Below are positions 19,165-29,014 of a stretch of DNA of 64,000 nt, in pieces. The DNA lies in the NCBI GenBank assembly GCA_947597925.1, contig CANQFA010000004.1, positions 1-64,000 on the forward strand, written 5' to 3'. Positions within the stretch are counted from its first letter, which is position 1. The number at the start of each line of letters is the position of its first letter. Under the pieces are notes generated by a model. That model saw nothing but the letters and a program-made list of their open reading frames with translations. It was not told where the DNA came from and ran no database searches. The position numbers were made by a program, and so were the translations under genes. The DNA comes from an uncultured Clostridia bacterium (lineage in GTDB: Bacteria; Bacillota; Clostridia; Christensenellales; Borkfalkiaceae).

Positions 19165-19172
19165 GAAATGCC

Positions 19173-19203
19173 AAAAGGCGGTGCCGTGCGCACCGCCTTT
19201 TTT
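19173..19203 (+). terminator. Rho-independent terminator after the dnaD-like gene
   Basis: AAAGGCGGTGCcgtGCGCACCGCCTTTTTT. Confidence 0.9.
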
Positions 19204-19228
19204 GTCAGCAAAAAGGCTGATTTTGAGG

Positions 19229-19267
19229 AATAGCATAGTATTATGTCTCGCACAGTACTATGCTATT
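19229..19267. repeat. Copy 2 of recurrent dyad element, as a 39-bp imperfect palindrome
   Basis: AATAGCATAGTATTATGTCTCGCACAGTACTATGCTATT, flanked by direct repeats ATTTTGAGG at 19220-19228 and 19274-19282. Confidence 0.8.
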
Positions 19268-19308
19268 TGCCCTATTTTGAGGTATTTTCCCCTCTTTTCG
19301 GGCGAAAA

Positions 19309-19641
19309 TCACTCATATTCGCCATAGTCGCGGCGATCCGGGCGATCCCCGTAGAAAGGCACATCGGGCGGCGCGCTCTCCCACTTCCCGCGCTTTTTAT
19401 CGGGCTTGGGAGCAGACTTTACCTCGACGAGGACGGTGTCGACGCCGATCTTTTTCACGCAGCGGAGGTCGATGAAGAGGTCGGCCTTCCCCCACCTGAA
19501 GCCCTTGCCGCCGGGCACCACGATCCCCTGCACTCTCCCCTCCGGCCAGGAGAAGACCACATCGCAAACCTTGCCGAGATTTTTCCCGTCGAGAAGGTTT
19601 ACCGCATCCTTTCGCTTGAGCTCTACGTAACTCGTTTCCAT
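19309..19641 (-). CDS. PRC-barrel sporulation protein, YlmC/YmxH family
   Basis: ELKRKDAVNLLDGKNLGKVCDVVF...GIVVPG; located next to sigG. Confidence 0.85.
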   Translation of the reverse strand: METSYVELKRKDAVNLLDGKNLGKVCDVVFSWPEGRVQGIVVPGGKGFRWGKADLFIDLRCVKKIGVDTVLVEVKSAPKPDKKRGKWESAPPDVPFYGDRPDRRDYGEYE

Positions 19642-19672
19642 GCCCTATCCTATGCGGCAGGGCGCAAAAAGT

Positions 19673-20446
19673 TTACACTCCCATCTCTCTTCGGATCGTC
19701 CCGAGGGCATTTTTCTCGAGGCGGGAGACCTGCGCCTGCGAGATGCCCACCTCCCCCGAGATCTCCGTCTGCGTCTTGCCCTCGTAGTAGCGGAGCATGA
19801 GGATCTTCCTCTCCCGCTCCGAGAGGCGGCTTATGGCCTCGCGGAGGGCGACGCGCTCCGTCCAGATCTCATCGCTCTGCGACTCGTCGCACAGCTGGTC
19901 GAGGAGCTGCAGGGTGTCCCCCGCCTTGTTGTAGACGGGGTCATAGATGGACACCGGATCGGAGATGGCGTCGAGGCAATAGACGACCTCTCGCTCTTTC
20001 ACCTGCATCTCGGCGGCGATCTTTTCTATGGTGGCCTCCTCGTCGCGTGCCTCGATGCTCTCACGCACCTTCAGGATCTTATAGGCGGCATCGCGGATGG
20101 AGCGGGAGACGCGCAGGCTGTTGCTGTCGCGCAGGTACCGCTTGATCTCGCCGAGGATCATGGGGACGGCGTAAGTCGAAAACTTCACCCCGAACTTGAG
20201 GTCGAAGTTCTCGATGGACTTGATGAGCCCCACACAGCCCGCCTGAAAGACGTCGTCGGCATTGGCATTCTTCGCCCAGAACCGCTTGACGAGGGAGAGC
20301 ACGAGGCGCATGTTGCCCACGATGAACCTCTCGCGCGCCTCCTTGTCGCCCGCCTTCAGCCGCCTCATGAGCTCCTCGTTCTCCTCGGCGGAGAGCTTGG
20401 GAAGCCCCGTCGTATCCACCCCGCAAATGACCACCTTACTCAGCAT
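19673..20446 (-). CDS. sigG: Sporulation sigma factor SigG
   Basis: VVICGVDTTGLPKLS, NADDVFQAGCVGLIKSIENFD, SIYDPVYNK. Confidence 0.95.
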   Translation of the reverse strand: MLSKVVICGVDTTGLPKLSAEENEELMRRLKAGDKEARERFIVGNMRLVLSLVKRFWAKNANADDVFQAGCVGLIKSIENFDLKFGVKFSTYAVPMILGEIKRYLRDSNSLRVSRSIRDAAYKILKVRESIEARDEEATIEKIAAEMQVKEREVVYCLDAISDPVSIYDPVYNKAGDTLQLLDQLCDESQSDEIWTERVALREAISRLSERERKILMLRYYEGKTQTEISGEVGISQAQVSRLEKNALGTIRREMGV

Positions 20447-20500
20447 ACCTACCTCCTTATGTAACACAGTAAGTATGCGGTCGGGGCGGAAAATTATGTA

Positions 20501-21211
20501 CTACACGAGTTTGGAGATCTCCTTTTTGAGCCGCTCGATGATCTTCTTCTCGAGGCGGGAGATATAGCTCTGGGAGATGCCGAGGCGGTCTGCGACGTCC
20601 TTTTGCGTCATCTCCTCCTCGCCGCCCAGGCCGAAGCGCATGTACATGATGCGCCGTTCGCGGTCGGGAAGGCGGGCGAGTGCGCTCGAGAGGAGCTCCT
20701 TTTCCACGCCCGACTCCACGCCGCTGTATACCGATTCGCAGTCGGTGCCGAGTACGTCGGAGAGAAGGAGCTCATTGCCCTCGAAGTCCGAGTTGATGGG
20801 CTCGTCGAAGGAGACCTCGCTCTTGAGCCGCGCCGTGCGCCTCAGGTGCATCAAAATCTCGTTTTCGATACAGCGGGAGGCATATGTCGCGAGCTTGATA
20901 TTTTTCTCCGTGCGGAAGGAATTGATGGCCTTGATGAGCCCGATGGTCCCGATGGAGATGAGGTCGTCCTGCTCGACGCCCGTATTCTCGAACTTGCGGG
21001 TGATGTAGACCACGAGGCGGAGATTGTGCTCTATGAGTTTGGCCTTGACCGTCTCGGCATCCTCGCCCTCCTCGAGCTTTCGGAGCATCTCGGCCTCCTC
21101 CTCGGGAGAGAGCGGGAGCGGGAGCGCCTCGTTGCCGCAGAGATAGTGGACGACATTTTCACTCGCCCCCATTCCCCGCAGCCATTCTCTGAGTTTGGAA
21201 AATAGATTCAT
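20501..21211 (-). CDS. sigE: Sporulation sigma factor SigE
   Basis: [39 protein letters not shown]; upstream spoIIGA. Confidence 0.95.
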   Translation of the reverse strand: MNLFSKLREWLRGMGASENVVHYLCGNEALPLPLSPEEEAEMLRKLEEGEDAETVKAKLIEHNLRLVVYITRKFENTGVEQDDLISIGTIGLIKAINSFRTEKNIKLATYASRCIENEILMHLRRTARLKSEVSFDEPINSDFEGNELLLSDVLGTDCESVYSGVESGVEKELLSSALARLPDRERRIMYMRFGLGGEEEMTQKDVADRLGISQSYISRLEKKIIERLKKEISKLV

Positions 21212-21212
21212 G

Positions 21213-22007
21213 TCAGACCTCCAGAAGCGAAGTGCTCAATATGAGCTGGTAGCGCGGCGGCACCTCGCCGACCGTGAGATAGACGGGCCCGTGCACGCAG
21301 AGCTTTTTGCCGTCCTCCACGCCGAGGCTCTCGCACTCGAAGACGGGCGCCTCGCGCGTGCCGTTTACCGTACCCAAAGTGATGCGCCCCGCCTCCTTTG
21401 CCTCACGCCCGAAGAGGGCAAAGATGGCCTCGGCCGAGGCAACGCAGACGGGCTCTCCGCGAAATTCGAGCGCATTTCCGCTGTCCGCAAATCCCTTCCA
21501 ACGGACGGTGCGCCTTCCCGCCCGCAGGGTGCATGGAAGGATATTCCGCTCAATGCGGACATAGCGGTAGAGCGCGCGGGCGCCCCGCATGACGGCGATG
21601 ACAAAGAGAGCGCAGCCGCCGAGGATGAGCCCCACGGGCGCGCGCTCGACGATCCCTCCCGCAAAGGAATATTCCACGCCGAAGAGGTTGCACGCGGCCG
21701 TCAGCATGCCGCCCAGCGCAAAGGTGAGCGCAAAGAAGGCCCCCGTCGCCATAAAATATTTTTTTGCCCCGCGGCATTTTGCCGCCGCGAGGACGAGGAG
21801 GATGCCGCCGAGCACCTTGAGAAGAGACCCTGCCCACGCGGGGAGTCTGAGGACGGGAAAGAGGACGGCCTCCCCCGCCCCGAGAAGCGCGGCAAGGAGG
21901 AGACGAAGGGGCCGCACCTCAATGCGCGCACAGAGGAGCACAAGGTAGAGAAGGATCCCGTCGAGAAGAAAATTTTCCGCGAGCGCGGCTTCGATATAGA
22001 CGACCAT
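21213..22007 (-). CDS. spoIIGA: Sigma-E processing peptidase SpoIIGA
   Basis: [22 protein letters not shown]; multi-TM N-terminus; GFADSGNAL aspartyl motif; adjacent to sigE. Confidence 0.92.
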   Translation of the reverse strand: MVVYIEAALAENFLLDGILLYLVLLCARIEVRPLRLLLAALLGAGEAVLFPVLRLPAWAGSLLKVLGGILLVLAAAKCRGAKKYFMATGAFFALTFALGGMLTAACNLFGVEYSFAGGIVERAPVGLILGGCALFVIAVMRGARALYRYVRIERNILPCTLRAGRRTVRWKGFADSGNALEFRGEPVCVASAEAIFALFGREAKEAGRITLGTVNGTREAPVFECESLGVEDGKKLCVHGPVYLTVGEVPPRYQLILSTSLLEV

Positions 22008-22052
22008 GGCGCCTCCCCACAGCAGAGCCCATTATAGGGGTTTTGCAGGTAT

Positions 22053-22085
22053 GAAAAAGGGCATATCCCGTCGGAATATGCCGAA
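22053..22085 (-). terminator. Rho-independent terminator downstream of patatin-like gene
   Basis: Minus strand GGCATATTCC gac GGGATATGCC CTTTTTC. Confidence 0.65.
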
Positions 22086-22139
22086 ACGCGACGAAAGCCT
22101 CTCCGCATGGGAGAGGCTTCCGTAAGTTTTTTCGACGCC

Positions 22140-22925
22140 CTATTTCAAGCTGTCGGCGATCTCACCGCGCCGCGCGACGCCGAGCTCATACCCCTTGTCG
22201 TAGGCAAAGTCGAGGTCCTTGACGGCGTACTGGTCCATGCCGCCCAGTTCGGGCTCCAGCCAGAGGTCGACATATCTGCGCATGAGGTGCTTTCTCTGCG
22301 TATTGCGGGTATCCATGATGTCGATGCACCTCAAGAGGGTGTCGATGAGGTTGCCCTTTACCTCCTTCTCCTCGACGAGGTTGCCGAGGACGTCGACCGC
22401 GACGATGTATTCCGCCCCCATCTTCTTCAGCATGTGGGTGGGAACGCGCTCGAGGATGCCGCCGTCGACGAGGGGATTGCCGTAGATGTTCGCGGGCGTA
22501 AATGCCCCCGGGATGGACGCCGACGCGAGGGCGCAATCGATGACATTGCCCCTGTCGAGGAGGGCCACTTTCCCCTCCTTGAGGTCGGTCGCGACGCAGG
22601 CAAAGGGAATTTCGAGCTCGTCGAAGGTCTTCTCGCCCATGAGCTCCACCATGAGTTCGCGCGCCTTGGTCATCTTCATGAGGCCGTTTGAGCGGAAGGG
22701 CGCGAAGTTGAGGGCGGCGAGGTCGGTGAGCTTGAGCCCGATCACCTTTTCCTTCATGGCGGCAGGCGATATCCCCGCCGCGAAGCACGCCCCGACGATG
22801 GCGCCCATGGAGCATCCCGTGATGAAGTCGGGACGGATCCCCGCCTCGGTGAGCGCCTGCAAGAAGCCGATGTGTGCCACCCCTCTCGAGCCGCCCGCAC
22901 CGAGCGCCAACCCGAATTTTTTCAT
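22140..22925 (-). CDS. Patatin-like phospholipase family protein (RssA-like)
   Basis: LALGAGGSRGVAHIG, TGCSMGAIVG (GxSxG), LVDGGI. Confidence 0.9.
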   Translation of the reverse strand: MKKFGLALGAGGSRGVAHIGFLQALTEAGIRPDFITGCSMGAIVGACFAAGISPAAMKEKVIGLKLTDLAALNFAPFRSNGLMKMTKARELMVELMGEKTFDELEIPFACVATDLKEGKVALLDRGNVIDCALASASIPGAFTPANIYGNPLVDGGILERVPTHMLKKMGAEYIVAVDVLGNLVEEKEVKGNLIDTLLRCIDIMDTRNTQRKHLMRRYVDLWLEPELGGMDQYAVKDLDFAYDKGYELGVARRGEIADSLK

Positions 22926-22955
22926 AAATTTATCTCCCATGACATAAGATTTTCT

Positions 22956-23903
22956 ATGCTTTGTCCCGACCGAAAGGGCATCGGAAGAGGCTTACGAATG
23001 GGCCTTACCGCCCTCCTCACCGTCGCCGCGATCGTCCTCTTTCTCCTCTTTCCCGCGCGGTATGCGGAGAGCGTCCGCGAAGGGATCTCGCTGTGGGCGG
23101 CTAATGTCCTGCCCGTCACCCTTCCCCTGCTCTTTCTGACCGCACTTCTTTCGCGGCAGGAGGTCTTCTTTCGGCTCGCAAATGCCCTGTCTGCCCCCGC
23201 CGGAGCCCTCTTCGGCATCTCGGGCGGAGGGGCGCTCTGCGTCCTCCTCTCTGCCATTTCGGGCTATCCCGTCGGCGCAAGGACGACGGGCGATCTCGTG
23301 CGCGCGGGCGCTGTCTCCGAGGAAGAACTCTTCCGCGTCTCCGTGCTCGCGACGACGTCGGGCCCCGCCTTTCTCGTGGGCGCCGTGGGGCTCGGCATGC
23401 TCTCCTCCCCCGCGCTCGGGTGGCTCCTGTACCTTGCCCACCTCGGCGGCGTCTTCCTCGTCGCCCTCTTCTTAAAAAAGGGAAAGCGGCCGCCTTCCCT
23501 CATGCCGAGACCCGAAAAGAGGGCGTTTCCCGCCCTCATCACGGACTCTGTGCTCTCTGTCCTCACAGTGGGCGGCGCCATTGCCCTCTTCTATGTCTTC
23601 GGTGAAATGCTCTCCGATCTCTGTATCCTCTTTTCCGTCCCCACATGGGTGTCCGTGACCCTGCGCGGGCTTGCGGAGATGACGACGGGATGTGCCCTTC
23701 TCGCGCAGGATGTCACGCCGCTTTCTCTCGCGGGGCAGGCCTTTTTCGTCACCTTCGGCGGGATGTGCGTCCTCGTCCAACAGCTCACCTTCCTCGGCGG
23801 GACGGGGCTCAACGTGAAAAGATGGCTGCTCGTGAAATTTCTGCAGGCGCTCGCGGCGGGAGGGATCGCCCTCCTTCTCGCCCTCCTCTTCGCTCAGAGG
23901 TAG
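22956..23903 (+). CDS. Sporulation integral membrane protein, YlbJ-like (nucleoside transporter/FeoB gate fold)
   Basis: NVLPVTLPLLFLTALLSR, SAISGYPVGARTTGDLV, ATTSGPAFLVGAVG. Confidence 0.78.
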   Translation: MLCPDRKGIGRGLRMGLTALLTVAAIVLFLLFPARYAESVREGISLWAANVLPVTLPLLFLTALLSRQEVFFRLANALSAPAGALFGISGGGALCVLLSAISGYPVGARTTGDLVRAGAVSEEELFRVSVLATTSGPAFLVGAVGLGMLSSPALGWLLYLAHLGGVFLVALFLKKGKRPPSLMPRPEKRAFPALITDSVLSVLTVGGAIALFYVFGEMLSDLCILFSVPTWVSVTLRGLAEMTTGCALLAQDVTPLSLAGQAFFVTFGGMCVLVQQLTFLGGTGLNVKRWLLVKFLQALAAGGIALLLALLFAQR

Positions 23904-24715
23904 GCGCCGAGGAGCTTGAATTGCTCGCAGGAGGCCTCCGCCTCGGCAAGGGCCTTCTGTACCCATTCGCTCGCGAGATCGCCCGCAAACTCGATAAAGA
24001 AGCGGTACTGCCCGAATTCTCCCTTTACGGGACGGGACTCGATGCGGGTGAGGTTGAGCCCGTGGCGGAGAAAGATCTTCAGAAGTCCGAGGAGGGACCC
24101 CGGGCGGTCGGCACAGACAGCCGAGAAGAAGACCATGGCGCTCTTTTCGGGGAGTTTTCCCCGCCGTTCCACGAGGACAAAGCGGGTAAAATTGCTCTTG
24201 TTGTCGGCGATATTCGTCCCCGAGAGCACGACGCCCTCCCGCTCGATGTGCGACCCCACGATCCCCGCGGAGCATTTGTCGAGGCGCCCGAGGCTCTCCA
24301 CGGTCGAGGCGGTGCCCACATACTCCGCATCGGGGAAATTGCGCTCGAGGAAGTTTGCACACTGTCCGAGCGCCTGTTCGTGCGAATAGATGCGCTTGAT
24401 GTCCTCATATTTCACTCCCTCGAGCACGGCGAGGCGGTGATCGACGGGGAGAGGAAATTCCTCCCGCGCGAAGATGTCCTGCTCCTCGAGGAGGTCGAGG
24501 CACTCCAGGACACCGCCGTTGAGCGAGTTTTCGACGGGGAGGACCGCCCCGTCCGTCTCCCCCGCCATGAGCTTGCGGACGGCGTCCGTGAAGCTGTGAC
24601 AGAGGATGACTTCTGCATCCGGGCACATCCGCTTGGCGGCGAGCTCGGAATAACTTCCCACGGGACCGAGACAGCTTATCCTCTGCATCGGTCCACTTGA
24701 CTCTGTATTTTCCAT
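23894..24715 (-). CDS. pheA: Prephenate dehydratase (ACT domain)
   Basis: ISCLGPVGSYSELAA, LPVENSLNGGV, TRFVLV, ESRPVKGEFGQYRFFIEF. Confidence 0.95.
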   Translation of the reverse strand: MENTESSGPMQRISCLGPVGSYSELAAKRMCPDAEVILCHSFTDAVRKLMAGETDGAVLPVENSLNGGVLECLDLLEEQDIFAREEFPLPVDHRLAVLEGVKYEDIKRIYSHEQALGQCANFLERNFPDAEYVGTASTVESLGRLDKCSAGIVGSHIEREGVVLSGTNIADNKSNFTRFVLVERRGKLPEKSAMVFFSAVCADRPGSLLGLLKIFLRHGLNLTRIESRPVKGEFGQYRFFIEFAGDLASEWVQKALAEAEASCEQFKLLGAYL

Positions 24716-24718
24716 GGT

Positions 24719-25747
24719 TTATACCTTCTCTGCGATGTCGAAAATGAGCCGCTCGGTGTCTTCCCACCCGAGGCAGGGGTCGGTGATGGACTGCCCGAAG
24801 ACGATATCGTGCTCCTGGCACCCCTCCACGAGAAAGCTCTCGATCATGAAGCCCTTTACGATGCACTTGAAGTCGGCATCGAACCTGCGATTCTGGAGAA
24901 CTTCCTGCACGATACGGATCTGCTGACGGTGATTTTTGCCCGAATTGGAGTGGTTTGCATCGACGATGATGGCGGGATTTTTCAGTCCGCCCTCGGTGTC
25001 GCGGTACCCCTCGAGCACCTTCATGACCGTCTCGTAGTGATAATTGGGGATGTCGTTCCCGTAGTTGTCCACCCGACCGCGCAGCACGGCGTGTGCGAGC
25101 GGATTCCCGTCCGTCTGCACCTGCCAGCTGTGATATTTGAAGACCTGCGGGCTCTGGGCGGCATAGATGGAGTTGATGAGCACGGGGATGCTCCCGCTCA
25201 TGGGATTTTTGATCCCCACGGGCAGTTCCACTCCGCTTGCGACGAGGCGGTGCATCTGATTCTCACTCGACCGCGCACCGATGGCGACATAGGAGACGAG
25301 GTCCTCGACATAGGCATAGTTCTCGGGATAGAGCATCTCGTCGGCTGCGGAGAGCCCCGACTCCTCTATGGCGCCGAGAAGGAGGGCGCGGATGGTGCGG
25401 ATGCCCTTCAGCGTGTCCTCCTTGTGCTCGGGATCGGGCTGGGAAAACATGCCCTTATAGCCCACTCCCCGCGTGCGCGGCTTGGCGGTGTAGATGCGGG
25501 GCACGATGACGAGCTTGTCCTTTACCTTCTCATTGAGTTTGCCGAGGCGGCGGACATACTCGAGCACGGGCGCCGACTCATGCGCGGAGCACGGCCCCAC
25601 GATGACGAGGAGCTTGTCGGACTTCCCCGTGATGACGTCGGTGGCGAGCTTGTCACGCTCCTTCTTGATGGCGGCGAGTTCGTGCGGGACGGGACGCTCG
25701 GCGATGATCTCCTCGGGAGAGGGAATGGTGATCTGCTTTCTAAACAT
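24719..25747 (-). CDS. 3-deoxy-7-phosphoheptulonate synthase (class I DAHP synthase)
   Basis: VIVGPCSAHE, VPRIYTAKPRT, GSIPVLINSIYAAQSPQVF, DANHSNSGK. Confidence 0.95.
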   Translation of the reverse strand: MFRKQITIPSPEEIIAERPVPHELAAIKKERDKLATDVITGKSDKLLVIVGPCSAHESAPVLEYVRRLGKLNEKVKDKLVIVPRIYTAKPRTRGVGYKGMFSQPDPEHKEDTLKGIRTIRALLLGAIEESGLSAADEMLYPENYAYVEDLVSYVAIGARSSENQMHRLVASGVELPVGIKNPMSGSIPVLINSIYAAQSPQVFKYHSWQVQTDGNPLAHAVLRGRVDNYGNDIPNYHYETVMKVLEGYRDTEGGLKNPAIIVDANHSNSGKNHRQQIRIVQEVLQNRRFDADFKCIVKGFMIESFLVEGCQEHDIVFGQSITDPCLGWEDTERLIFDIAEKV

Positions 25748-26222
25748 GACTTCCTCTTCTCTGAATGTATTCGTAGACCGCGGCGGGAACGTAATCCCTG
25801 TAGGGCTTCCCGAAGGCGATGCAATTTCTGACCAATGTGGAGCTGATGTGCAGGAGTTCCTGCTCGGCGGGGAGATAGACGGTCACCATGTCGTCCGAGA
25901 GCTTGCGGCTCGCATAGAAGTCGGCCGTCTCGTAGTCGAAGTCCACCGAATTGCGGATCCCCCGCACATAAAAGGGGGTATCCTCCTTCTCGAGGAGGTC
26001 CATGATGACGCCGTCCCAGCGGATGACGCGCACCCGCGGCTCCTCCCTGTAGACGGCGAGGACCATCTCGTACCGCTCCTCTGCCGAAAATTGACACTGC
26101 TTGCTCTTGTTTTCCGCGACGGCGACGACCACCTCATCGAAGAGCCGAAGGCACTTCTCCACGGTGTCCGCATGTCCCGCGGTAAAGGGATCGAATGTCC
26201 CCGCAAAGATACATTTTTTCAT
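25740..26222 (-). CDS. coaD: Phosphopantetheine adenylyltransferase
   Basis: CIFAGTFDPFTAGHADTVE. Confidence 0.95.
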   Translation of the reverse strand: MKKCIFAGTFDPFTAGHADTVEKCLRLFDEVVVAVAENKSKQCQFSAEERYEMVLAVYREEPRVRVIRWDGVIMDLLEKEDTPFYVRGIRNSVDFDYETADFYASRKLSDDMVTVYLPAEQELLHISSTLVRNCIAFGKPYRDYVPAAVYEYIQRRGSHV

Positions 26223-26752
26223 AAGCTGTCCCTCGTAAAAAAGTAGACCGCAGTCCGCCCGTACCTGCGCAGATCCGAGAGCGCCCAGCCTGCGGGCGTC
26301 TCCTCTTCCCTTTCGCTCTCGTAGAGGAGGAGGCCTCCTTCCGCGAGGAGATCCCGCTCTGCGACGGCGGAGGCAATTTCCGCGAGGAAGGCCTCCCTGT
26401 AGGGCGGATCGCAGAAGATGAGATCGTATTTCCCCTCCGCGCGCCTCAAGAAGATGCGGAAGTCGAGCGCAGAAAACGTGCCCGCTTCCCCGAGGGCCGC
26501 CGCATTCTTTTTCGCGAGCGCGAGGCTCTCCCTTGCGGCGTCATTGAAGTGCACCTCGCGCGCTCCCCGCGAGAGGGCCTCGAGCCCGAGTGCGCCGCTC
26601 CCCGCGAAGAGATCGAGCACGCGCGCACCCGCAAGGCGGGGCGTGAGGATCTGGAAGAGGGATTCCTTCACGCGGTCGGGCGTGGGCCGTATCTCCTTCC
26701 CCGAAAATTGTGCGAGCACTCTGCCCCGATGTTTTCCCGCAATGATGCGCAT
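26219..26752 (-). CDS. rsmD: 16S rRNA (guanine966-N2)-methyltransferase RsmD
   Basis: MRIIAGKHRGRVL, RPTPDRVKESLF, FCDPPY. Confidence 0.93.
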   Translation of the reverse strand: MRIIAGKHRGRVLAQFSGKEIRPTPDRVKESLFQILTPRLAGARVLDLFAGSGALGLEALSRGAREVHFNDAARESLALAKKNAAALGEAGTFSALDFRIFLRRAEGKYDLIFCDPPYREAFLAEIASAVAERDLLAEGGLLLYESEREEETPAGWALSDLRRYGRTAVYFFTRDSL

Positions 26753-26763
26753 GGTCTCCTCCC

Positions 26764-27294
26764 TTATCTGCGCCCGAATGACAGGACGCCCTCCTCCGTC
26801 ACGACGGCGTCGAGGGGGATGTCCCATCCGTCGTGTGGGAGCGCCGCCGCATGCTGCCCCGAAAAGGCAAGTCCCACGCGGAGGACTTCGGGATGGGCGG
26901 CGAGGTAGGCATCGTAATATCCTCCGCCGTAGCCGAGGCGGTATCCCCCGTCATCATAGGCGAGGAGGGGCACGACGGCGACCTCCGCAGTCACCTCTTC
27001 TCCCCCTTCGGGCTCCTCGATGCCGTATCCGTTCTTTTCGATCCTTCCGCGAAGGGGCACGGACAGCATGCGCCCGTCCTCGATCCGCGGGACGCATATT
27101 GTCTTCCCCTGCTCTTTCAATTCCTCGATGAGGATGCGGGTATCCATCTCGGAGCGGTAGGAGAGATAGACAAAGTAGGAGGCATATTCTCCGAAGGCCT
27201 TCCGGAAATTTTCACGGGCGGCCCTCTCCCGCTCACTGTCCTTGAGGAGGGCCCTCTCCCGCAGGGATCGCGCCCTCAGGTCGGATTTGTCCAA
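26764..27294 (-). CDS. 5-formyltetrahydrofolate cyclo-ligase (likely TTG start)
   Basis: VVPLLAYDDGGYRLGYGGGYYDAYLA; TTG preceded by AAAGGAG at 27294. Confidence 0.87.
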   Translation of the reverse strand: MDKSDLRARSLRERALLKDSERERAARENFRKAFGEYASYFVYLSYRSEMDTRILIEELKEQGKTICVPRIEDGRMLSVPLRGRIEKNGYGIEEPEGGEEVTAEVAVVPLLAYDDGGYRLGYGGGYYDAYLAAHPEVLRVGLAFSGQHAAALPHDGWDIPLDAVVTEEGVLSFGRR

Positions 27295-28253
27295 ATGTAT
27301 CTCCTTTCCGCGGCTCCCCTTCCCGCGCGCACGAGGACCTCGTAGACCGATGTCCCATGGCGGGCGGCATATTCCTCGGCATCGCACAGGATGACCGCGT
27401 AGGAGCCCGCCCTTCTGCTTCCCTTGATGATATGCGCATCCATGCAGAGGTCGCGCGCTCCCTCGACGCGGAAAAATCCGTCGCCGTAGCCGTAGGCGAG
27501 CGTATTGACATTGCCGAGCGGGCATTCGCCGTACCCCGCGCCCCTGCCGAGCTGGATGCGCCGTCCCGCCACGGGGGCATAGACCTTCATGGCGCGGCGA
27601 AGTCCCGAGATCTCCGCAGAGGGAGCATATCCGTAGAGGGAGATACCAGCCCGCAGCGCATCGCATTCCCCGCAATACGGGAGGGCGCCCGTCCCGCCGA
27701 GATGGCGCACGGCATGAGGAAAGACGCGGAGGACGGACCGCGAAGCGGCGTGAAAGCGCGCGATCTGTACCATAGAGGTCTCCTTCCGTTCGGCATCATA
27801 GAGATGGGTATAGACGCCCGTGACCTCGACGCCACGTGTCTGCAGGGCCCGCGCAAAGCTCTCCGCCCGCTCAAAGCGCACGCCGTAGCGGTTCATGCCC
27901 GTATTGACGGCGATGTGCGCCCGCATCCCCTCTTCCAAGTAGGAAAAGGAGGCGGGGTCGGCGGTCACGGTGAGGCGATAGGCACGGGCGCGGAGGGTCT
28001 CCTCCCGCGAGAGGATGGGGCAAAAGACGAGGATCTCGCCCGCAATGCCCGCAGCACGGAGGGCGGCGCCCTCCCCCACCGTCGCGACGCAAAATGCGTC
28101 TGCATGGGAGGAGAGCGTGTGGGCCGTCTCGGCGGCGCCGTGTCCGTAGCCGTCGTCCTTTACGACGGCATAGAGCGGGAGCCCCGCGCGGCGCTTTACG
28201 AGGAGGGCATTGTGCAGGATGGCGGGAAGGGAAATGACGGCAAGCGTAGACAT
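27276..28253 (-). CDS. alr: Alanine racemase
   Basis: YAVVKDDGYGHGA PLP-Lys motif; NTGMNRYG; AGISLYGYAP. Confidence 0.92.
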   Translation of the reverse strand: MSTLAVISLPAILHNALLVKRRAGLPLYAVVKDDGYGHGAAETAHTLSSHADAFCVATVGEGAALRAAGIAGEILVFCPILSREETLRARAYRLTVTADPASFSYLEEGMRAHIAVNTGMNRYGVRFERAESFARALQTRGVEVTGVYTHLYDAERKETSMVQIARFHAASRSVLRVFPHAVRHLGGTGALPYCGECDALRAGISLYGYAPSAEISGLRRAMKVYAPVAGRRIQLGRGAGYGECPLGNVNTLAYGYGDGFFRVEGARDLCMDAHIIKGSRRAGSYAVILCDAEEYAARHGTSVYEVLVRAGRGAAERRYIWTNPT

Positions 28254-28289
28254 CTCTCCATGGTATGCCGCATCTCCCGCTTTGGTCCC

Positions 28290-28988
28290 TTACGGCTTAT
28301 AGATGTACCGCCTGCAGTTCTCGCACTCCACCATGTTGCCGCCCGCAAGCTCGCTCATGTGGAATTTGGGGAATTCGAACCCGCACATGCAGTAGTCCCC
28401 CGTGAGCGGGACGACGATGGGGAAGATCCTCTCCTTGCGCTTCTGCTGATATCTCTCGAGGATGGCAGGCTCTATCTTCTTGGCGAGGGCGGCGAGTTTC
28501 TTCGTGATCTCGTCCACTTCGGCGGCGCGAGCATTTTTGACCGCCTTATACTTCTCGCTGTACTCCTTGTACTGCTTCTGCATGGCGATGGTCTGCTCTT
28601 TGAACTTCTTGTATTCCTCCGAGACGGAGGTCACCTCGGCGATGAGGCGGGCAAGCTCGCTCTTTACCGTGCGCAGCTTGTCGAGGAGGGTCTGCGCATT
28701 CTTCTTGTAAAAGGCGATGTCCGCCCCCTCTTCGAGCATTTCGTCGAGATCGTCGTATTCCTCGATGGCCTTGGTCGTCTCGGCGACGCGTGCCGTGAGC
28801 TCTTCGCGAAGATTTCTGAGCTCTTCGGCATGTTTTTCCTGCGATTCGAGCTTCTCGCGGGCGACTTCGATGAATTTTTTCGCCTGCATGTACTTCTTGC
28901 GCTCCTCCGAGGAGGCAAGCTCCAGCTCGATCTTGCGAAGCTGGGAATCGACCTGTTGATACTCCAAAAGTTCCTTCGATACCGGCAT
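28290..28988 (-). CDS. Coiled-coil protein with C4-type zinc ribbon
   Basis: Long coiled coil then CMCGFEFPK...MVECENCRRYIY. Confidence 0.85.
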   Translation of the reverse strand: MPVSKELLEYQQVDSQLRKIELELASSEERKKYMQAKKFIEVAREKLESQEKHAEELRNLREELTARVAETTKAIEEYDDLDEMLEEGADIAFYKKNAQTLLDKLRTVKSELARLIAEVTSVSEEYKKFKEQTIAMQKQYKEYSEKYKAVKNARAAEVDEITKKLAALAKKIEPAILERYQQKRKERIFPIVVPLTGDYCMCGFEFPKFHMSELAGGNMVECENCRRYIYKP

Positions 28989-29014
28989 AGTTGTCTTCCT
29001 ACCTTAATGATTTT

